Below, piece after piece: positions 15,261-19,159 of a DNA stretch of 19,159 bases (position 1 is the first letter of the stretch; the number at the start of each line of letters is the position of its first letter). The stretch is from Chloroflexia bacterium (GTDB lineage: Bacteria > Chloroflexota > Chloroflexia > Thermomicrobiales > JALYUS01): the NCBI GenBank assembly GCA_025924435.1, contig JAICIL010000047.1, positions 1 to 19,159 of the forward strand, given 5' to 3'. Below the pieces are notes generated by a model. That model was not told the DNA's origin. It did not search any database and worked only from the letters and a program-made list of their open reading frames with translations. Both the position numbers and the translations under genes were made by a program.

Positions 15261-17348
15261 TCAGATACCATTCTTGTTGACCGTGCTACAGAAGTACTGC
15301 CAGGGTGTCATCCGTGAGCCGAGGCGATACGTCCGAACCTGCTCCATCAATGTGTCGCACTGCGCGCTCGTCAGGTCGTGCTCCGCGATCACCGTCTTTA
15401 CCTGCGCCAATGTTGGTTCCGTCACACCGGCGCGCTGCGACAGGTCGCGGAGGACGCGATAGACGGATTCCTCCGGCCCGAAATGGACGGACGCGCCGTA
15501 GACCTTCTGCGCGTCGCTCCCGGCCAGCGCGGGCGGGCGCGGGAAGACGCCGAAGACGGGCACGGGGATGTGCGCGTGGCGCATCAGGAGCGTCCCCTTC
15601 GGCACGCGCAGCAACTCCGCCCGCGTGGACTCGGTGAGCGCGCGATACGACGGGCTGATGATCTCCTCGTCGCCGATCCGTCCGTAGAAGGAAGTCGCGG
15701 CATTGCCGACGACCTCGTCGTCCACCTTGGAGCGGAACTGCTCCGCGCCGAAGAGCACGACATTGAGATGCCGACCGCGCGCCGCGATGTCCACGAGGGT
15801 ATCGCGCAGGCCGCCGCGCCCGCCGCCGGGGGCGTACTTGTTCAGTTCGTCCACGAAGATGATGACCTTCTCCACACCGAGTTCGGCGCGCTCCGCGCGC
15901 TCCCAAATCCGTTGTATTGTCGCACTGACGAGCAATTCCTGCACGGTCGTGTTGCAGTTCGCGATGTCAATGACGCGCAGTTCGCGATCCGCGAATGCCC
16001 CGTCGCAGCGGGGCAATTCGCCGTAATCAACGAAGTTGCGGGCGAGCAGGCCGCCGCACTTGGTCGTCAGATTGCTGATGCGGTTCTTCGCTTTGAGAAT
16101 GGTGAACCGATGGTGGTCATTCCACGTTTGCGGCTTCTTGCCGTCGTCACCTTCCGTGTTCAAGTAGTCCATGATCTCGCGCATCTTCGCCTCGAAACCC
16201 TTGACAGTCTGGACGCGCTGCTCGCGCAGATCGGAGAGGAAGCCGAAGAACTTGTCGTCCAGATCGGCGCCCTCGAAGACGCGGTGCGGGTAGCGCAGGA
16301 CTTCCTGCAAGTTCCAGAGGATCGGATAGACGCAGCCGGTCTCGTGCCGCGCGGTGCGGAGCGTGTTGAGGGCGGCGTGATCGAACGTGCCGTCGAGATT
16401 GATCTGGTCGCCGTGCTCGTTGTGCGGCTCGCCGCCCGGCTTGTACGGCGCGAAGATGCGCAAGTTGTCTACCGGCGCGGGCGACATCGCCATCTTCTCG
16501 TACATCAGGCGGTCGAGCGGCGAGGGCATCTTGACGCCGCGCGCGGCGAGCGCGTCCCCCTCCTCCGGCGGGACATAGGCGGCCTTGTCGAGCCAGAGGA
16601 GATCGGGGCCTTTGACGTTGAACATCAGGGCGGCGACGGACTGCGGCGACCTCTGGAAGACGCTGCTGATGACGAAGAGCGCATGGCTCGTCTTGGTGGC
16701 GAGGCCGGACTGGCCCGTCCAGTTCGCGTGGCCCGCCTCCGGGCCGAGCAGATAGTCGCTGTCCACATCCACCGGCGTGTGCTGGAAGACGAGGCGACTC
16801 GCGCCGTCATCGGCCGTCTCGTAGATTTCGTTCCCGTCGTCGTCGCGCGCCGCGTTGCCGTTGCGGTGCAGGAGGACGGGGATCGCCGTGCCGCTGTACC
16901 CCTCCTTGCCGAGGGCGAGGCGGATCGCGTCGGGCGTGGCGTAGTAGACGGGGCCGCTGCGGGGTGGGCGGCGGGAGCGCACATCGTCCCGCAGGTGGCG
17001 CGAGGCGAGCACCCGGCAGGTGAAGACGAGAATTTCGGGGCGCGTGGAGGCGAGCGCCGTGCCGATGTCCTCCTCGCCCTGGTAATCGAAGTAGTCGTCG
17101 AGGAAGGTGCCGAGGTCGCTGTACCGCTGCGGCTCATCCAAAATGCCGATCACCGCCGCCTCCTCGCTGAATGCGACGACGATGTGCCCGATGTCGAGGG
17201 CGAGCGCGGCGGCGGGCGCATCGGCGGCCCAGAAGGAGAAGGCGTGCGCGGCGGCCGGGTTTTTCTCGCTGGTGACGACGCGCCCGACCGGGCCGGTGCG
17301 CGTGTCAATCAGCGCGTCGAAATGCGCGACGAGCGACGGGGCATCCAC
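15261..17348 (-). CDS. herA: HerA-like hexameric DNA translocase
   Basis: A 695-residue protein of the FtsK-HerA ATPase superfamily. An N-terminal HAS-barrel-like region (about 18-110, GPVGRVVTSEKNP, ALDIGHIVVAFSE) precedes the ATPase. The P-loop is atypical: TGQSGLATKTSH (211-222) has the Lys-Thr (K219, T220) but a Thr in place of the glycine before the lysine. Walker B is VIIFVDELNKYAP (495-507, D500, E501), followed by DTLVDIAARGRHLNVVLFGAEQF. A C-terminal extension after about 620 is not recognised. HerA rings bind NurA and drive its nuclease along DNA ends. GTG 17348 directly follows the nurA TAA, and GGAGGT at 17356-17361 inside nurA is spaced 7 bases. The identification rests on motifs plus the neighbouring nurA. 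Confidence 0.88.
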   Translation of the reverse strand: MDAPSLVAHFDALIDTRTGPVGRVVTSEKNPAAAHAFSFWAADAPAAALALDIGHIVVAFSEEAAVIGILDEPQRYSDLGTFLDDYFDYQGEEDIGTALASTRPEILVFTCRVLASRHLRDDVRSRRPPRSGPVYYATPDAIRLALGKEGYSGTAIPVLLHRNGNAARDDDGNEIYETADDGASRLVFQHTPVDVDSDYLLGPEAGHANWTGQSGLATKTSHALFVISSVFQRSPQSVAALMFNVKGPDLLWLDKAAYVPPEEGDALAARGVKMPSPLDRLMYEKMAMSPAPVDNLRIFAPYKPGGEPHNEHGDQINLDGTFDHAALNTLRTARHETGCVYPILWNLQEVLRYPHRVFEGADLDDKFFGFLSDLREQRVQTVKGFEAKMREIMDYLNTEGDDGKKPQTWNDHHRFTILKAKNRISNLTTKCGGLLARNFVDYGELPRCDGAFADRELRVIDIANCNTTVQELLVSATIQRIWERAERAELGVEKVIIFVDELNKYAPGGGRGGLRDTLVDIAARGRHLNVVLFGAEQFRSKVDDEVVGNAATSFYGRIGDEEIISPSYRALTESTRAELLRVPKGTLLMRHAHIPVPVFGVFPRPPALAGSDAQKVYGASVHFGPEESVYRVLRDLSQRAGVTEPTLAQVKTVIAEHDLTSAQCDTLMEQVRTYRLGSRMTPWQYFCSTVNKNGI

Positions 17349-18437
17349 TTAAGCGACCTCCCGCAGATAGCGACGGAGTGCGGCGGGCACGCCGAGGAGC
17401 GTGCGTTCGAGTTTCACTTTCAATATCCGCTCGGCGATGTGGATCGGGTAGAGCAGCGTCGGCCAGCGATCGTCGTTCGTCGCGCGCGGCGTCCGCTCGG
17501 AAAAGATCAGCCGCGAGAGGGCATCGAGGTCGCCGGGCGCGGCAATCTGCGAGGGCGCCTCGACGCGCGCGAGGCCGAAGAGCGGGTCCGCCCCGGTCGC
17601 CTCGTGCAGGCGCACATACCAGGTGATCGGCCGCAGCCCGCCCGAGACGTCGCGCTGGAACGCGCTGCTGCGATGGCCGACCGGCATGCGCAGCAGGTCC
17701 GTCATCTCGGCGTTCGTGAGATCGAACCGGCTGTGCCGCTTGATTAAGCCCACCGCGTTGCCGATGTCCGCGCGGGCGAGCGAGCCGTCCATGATCAGCC
17801 ACCCCTCGCTGCCGTCGGTCCGCTCGATCCACGCCTTGAGCGCCTCGTACTCGCATGCCTCGCGCACCGTGCTCACGACGGGGCGGATGCGCGATTGCAG
17901 GGCGATGAAATCGCCGTCGTGCGGCACGCCTGCGGCCGGATGCCCGGCAGGCTGGACATCAAGCCCCGTCCGCCGGAAGGCGTCGGTCAGATCGTCGGTG
18001 TGCGCGTCGTCGCTGGCGGAGGCGATGATGATGCTGCCCGCGATGTGCGTCATGCCGGGCACGGCGCGAAAGACGCCGTCCTGCGGCCGCCGCTCGATCA
18101 CGCCCGCGACGACGACGACGAGGGCGAGCGCGTTCATGCCGCACCAGCCGATCGGTAAGGTGCGCTGGACGCCGTCGAGGAAATAGCGGACCCGCCATGT
18201 TGAACCGGGCGGCGGCGGGACGGGGGGGATCGGCGCGATCGAGAGGTGCGCGCCCTCGAGATGTTCGATGCGCGGGCCGCCGCGCTCGTGGGCATCGTCG
18301 CCACCGAACGGGACGAGGTCGTGTTCGAGCCGGATCGCGGCGGGCGTCGCGACGAAGGGCAGCCCGCTGGCGCGGAGCGATCCGAGCGCCGCACCGAGTT
18401 GTTCGCCGAGCGTCATTGCATTGTTGTGAACAGACAT
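17349..18437 (-). CDS. nurA: NurA-like 5'-3' nuclease
   Basis: A 362-residue protein with the NurA (RNase H-like) pattern: a first acidic motif YFLDGVQRTLP (D88), a glutamate in VREACEYEALKAWIE (about E198), a second acidic motif GWLIMDGSLAR (D217) followed by GLIKRHSRF, and a C-terminal LLYPIHIAERILKVKL (Y330, H333). NurA degrades DNA from the ends together with HerA, and the adjacent herA supports the assignment. Residues 1-80 precede the nuclease core and include a proline-rich run (PIPPVPPPPGS, 69-79). ATG 18437 has GGGAG about 11 bases upstream, slightly far; an internal ATG at 18416 has no ribosome site. It is the first gene of a four-gene unit with its own promoter. Confidence 0.85.
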   Translation of the reverse strand: MSVHNNAMTLGEQLGAALGSLRASGLPFVATPAAIRLEHDLVPFGGDDAHERGGPRIEHLEGAHLSIAPIPPVPPPPGSTWRVRYFLDGVQRTLPIGWCGMNALALVVVVAGVIERRPQDGVFRAVPGMTHIAGSIIIASASDDAHTDDLTDAFRRTGLDVQPAGHPAAGVPHDGDFIALQSRIRPVVSTVREACEYEALKAWIERTDGSEGWLIMDGSLARADIGNAVGLIKRHSRFDLTNAEMTDLLRMPVGHRSSAFQRDVSGGLRPITWYVRLHEATGADPLFGLARVEAPSQIAAPGDLDALSRLIFSERTPRATNDDRWPTLLYPIHIAERILKVKLERTLLGVPAALRRYLREVA

Positions 18438-18471
18438 CTCGCGTTGGCTCCCCTACATGAACGGACACCCA

Positions 18472-18500
18472 AGCATAGCACGTATGTACTACTGCCGCAA
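18472..18500 (-). promoter_or_regulatory. Promoter of the nurA-herA-sbcD-sbcC operon
   Basis: On the minus strand, TTGCGG (18495-18500), a 17-base spacer and TATGCT (18472-18477) preceded by TGC, an extended -10. The predicted leader is about 28 bases. It is divergent from the tRNA-Asp promoter. Confidence 0.55.
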
Positions 18501-18548
18501 GCCGTGTGCGCGGGCAGTTAGGGGCGGAAAACCGAACCGCGAAGCATC

Positions 18549-18577
18549 TTGACAGGGGCGCGTCCGTGCCGTAAGGT
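18549..18577 (+). promoter_or_regulatory. Promoter of the tRNA-Asp / tRNA-Lys unit
   Basis: A consensus TTGACA (18549-18554), a 17-base spacer and TAAGGT (18572-18577). The predicted start lies about 7 bases before the tRNA-Asp 5' end. Confidence 0.75.
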
Positions 18578-18590
18578 AGTGCAGCGCTGC

Positions 18591-18667
18591 GGAGGCGTAG
18601 CTTAGAGGCTTAAAGCGCTGCCCTGTCAAGGCAGAGATCGCGGGTTCGAATCCCGTCGCTTCCGCCA
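18591..18667 (+). tRNA. trnD: tRNA-Asp (anticodon GTC)
   Basis: Acceptor GGAGGCG pairs with CGCTTCC (one G-T), T8-A9, D stem GCTT/AAGC, anticodon stem CTGCC/GGCAG around loop CTGTCAA, T arm GCGGG-TTCGAAT-CCCGT, discriminator G and encoded CCA. A strong promoter lies just upstream and tRNA-Lys follows after 60 bases. Confidence 0.97.
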
Positions 18668-18727
18668 CTTTCGCCTACGTAATCGGTGCGACGATGCGAA
18701 GGCGGAAACGTAAACGCCACGGTGTCG

Positions 18728-18803
<76 letters not shown>

Positions 18804-18832
18804 CTCTTTCTCCTTGTATCCTTCGCGAAATG

Positions 18833-18866
18833 AACGGGGAGCGTACGTGGACGCACCCGTTTTGTT
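18833..18866 (+). terminator. Intrinsic terminator after the tRNA pair
   Basis: AACGGG (18833-18838) pairs with CCCGTT (18856-18861), and inside it GCGT (18841-18844) pairs with ACGC (18851-18854) around a six-base loop. The tract TTTTGTT follows. It would end the tRNA-Asp/Lys transcript. Confidence 0.75.
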
Positions 18867-19018
18867 GCTCGTACCGCGATGGACAGTGCGCCCCGGCCGA
18901 AAACGCCCCACACCGGCGCCCGTCGCAATGGACGGATCGGACAACTCCCCGCGTCGCACGGTTGCGGTCCACCGCCATCAAGCGTACCCTCATCGGCCAC
19001 ACCTCGTCAGGGGATAGG

Positions 19019-19159
19019 GGGTCTTCCACCTTCTCGCTGATGCGCTCACGCCGTCGCAAGCACGCGGACACGGAGCAGGGCGAATCCAGCACGTCCATAC
19101 ATTTGCCGTTTCAACAGCTTCAGACGGTGAATCTGCCCCTCGGTTTGCCCGTTGCTCCA
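19019..19159 (-). mobile_element. ISL3-family insertion sequence, one end only
   Basis: The transposase C-terminus is at the window edge, and GGGTCTTCCACC at 19019-19030, 15 bases beyond the stop codon, resembles the GG-TCTTCC start of ISL3-family terminal repeats. The other end lies outside the window, so the boundary and any 8-base target duplication cannot be confirmed. The 150 or so bases between this end and the tRNA terminator hold no gene that I can support. Confidence 0.55.
19046..19159 (-). CDS. ISL3-family transposase, C-terminal fragment
   Basis: Only the last 37 codons are in the window, entering from the right edge and ending in TGA at 19046-19048. They read WSNGQTEGQIHRLKLLKRQM, then YGRAGFALLRVRVLATA. 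The SNGQTEGQ-HRLKLLKRQMYGRAGFALLR pattern is the hallmark C-terminus of ISL3 (transposase_12) DDE transposases, including the E of the catalytic triad region. Whether the copy is intact cannot be seen. A different, longer minus-strand frame over the same bases is a shadow. Confidence 0.85.
   Translation of the reverse strand, partial: WSNGQTEGQIHRLKLLKRQMYGRAGFALLRVRVLATA

Noticed and set aside
15378..17747. 789-residue plus-strand open frame
   Set aside because: It is a shadow of herA and nurA with no recognisable domain and no ribosome site.
11161..18437. Reading the HerA cassette as a HerA-based antiphage defence island
   Set aside because: Known HerA defence systems pair HerA with Sir2- or DUF4297-type effectors. 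Here the partner looks like NurA and the downstream genes are SbcCD, which favours DNA end processing. The nearby IS end alone is not enough to claim a defence island.

Overview
The window is a GC-rich, densely coded bacterial chromosome segment with many GTG starts and clear Shine-Dalgarno sites. The gene set (bacterial RuvA, Dcd, alanine racemase and a partner-switching module, next to a HerA/NurA pair coupled to SbcCD) would fit a Chloroflexota/Thermomicrobia-like organism. That placement is inference from gene content and base composition; no rRNA or other phylogenetic marker is present.

Layout. (1) 1-1846, plus strand: the 3' part of an NAD(P)HX dehydratase gene followed closely by alanine racemase. 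(2) 1942-5063, plus strand: a compact five-gene signalling operon made of a DivK-like response regulator, a GAF-SpoIIE (RsbU-like) phosphatase, an RsbW-like kinase/anti-sigma factor, an RsbV-like STAS protein and a second response regulator. Genes overlap or lie only a few bases apart. (3) 5072-7263, minus strand: PP2C phosphatase with a C-terminal membrane anchor, then dcd and ruvA. (4) 7281-7377: a 30-base imperfect inverted repeat built of 7-base units, whose right arm supplies the last codons and stop of the next gene. (5) 7361-8860, minus: an aldehyde dehydrogenase with its own promoter. (6) 8939-10798, minus: tRNA-Arg(UCU), an OB-fold/HD phosphohydrolase of the YhaM exoribonuclease type that ends in an SSB-like acidic tip, and a MoaD-MoaE fusion. 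(7) 10799-11160: a 362-base non-coding stretch with a promoter-like motif and strong hairpin potential. (8) 11161-18437, minus: a four-gene operon nurA-herA-sbcD-sbcC. (9) 18549-18866, plus: a promoter, tRNA-Asp, tRNA-Lys and an intrinsic terminator. (10) 19019-19159, minus: the 3' end of an ISL3-family insertion sequence, cut by the window edge.

The most notable system is region 8. NurA nuclease, HerA hexameric translocase, SbcD/Mre11 nuclease and SbcC/Rad50 ATPase are encoded in one tightly coupled transcription unit, as in the archaeal DNA end-resection cassette, but here among ordinary bacterial genes. Its HerA has an atypical P-loop without the usual glycine before the lysine. The second notable observation is the SSB-like C-terminus on the OB-HD protein, which suggests that it docks onto the proteins that normally bind the SSB tail. 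The signalling operon of region 2 looks like a complete phosphatase-kinase-antagonist switch with response regulators at both ends, but no sigma factor is visible.
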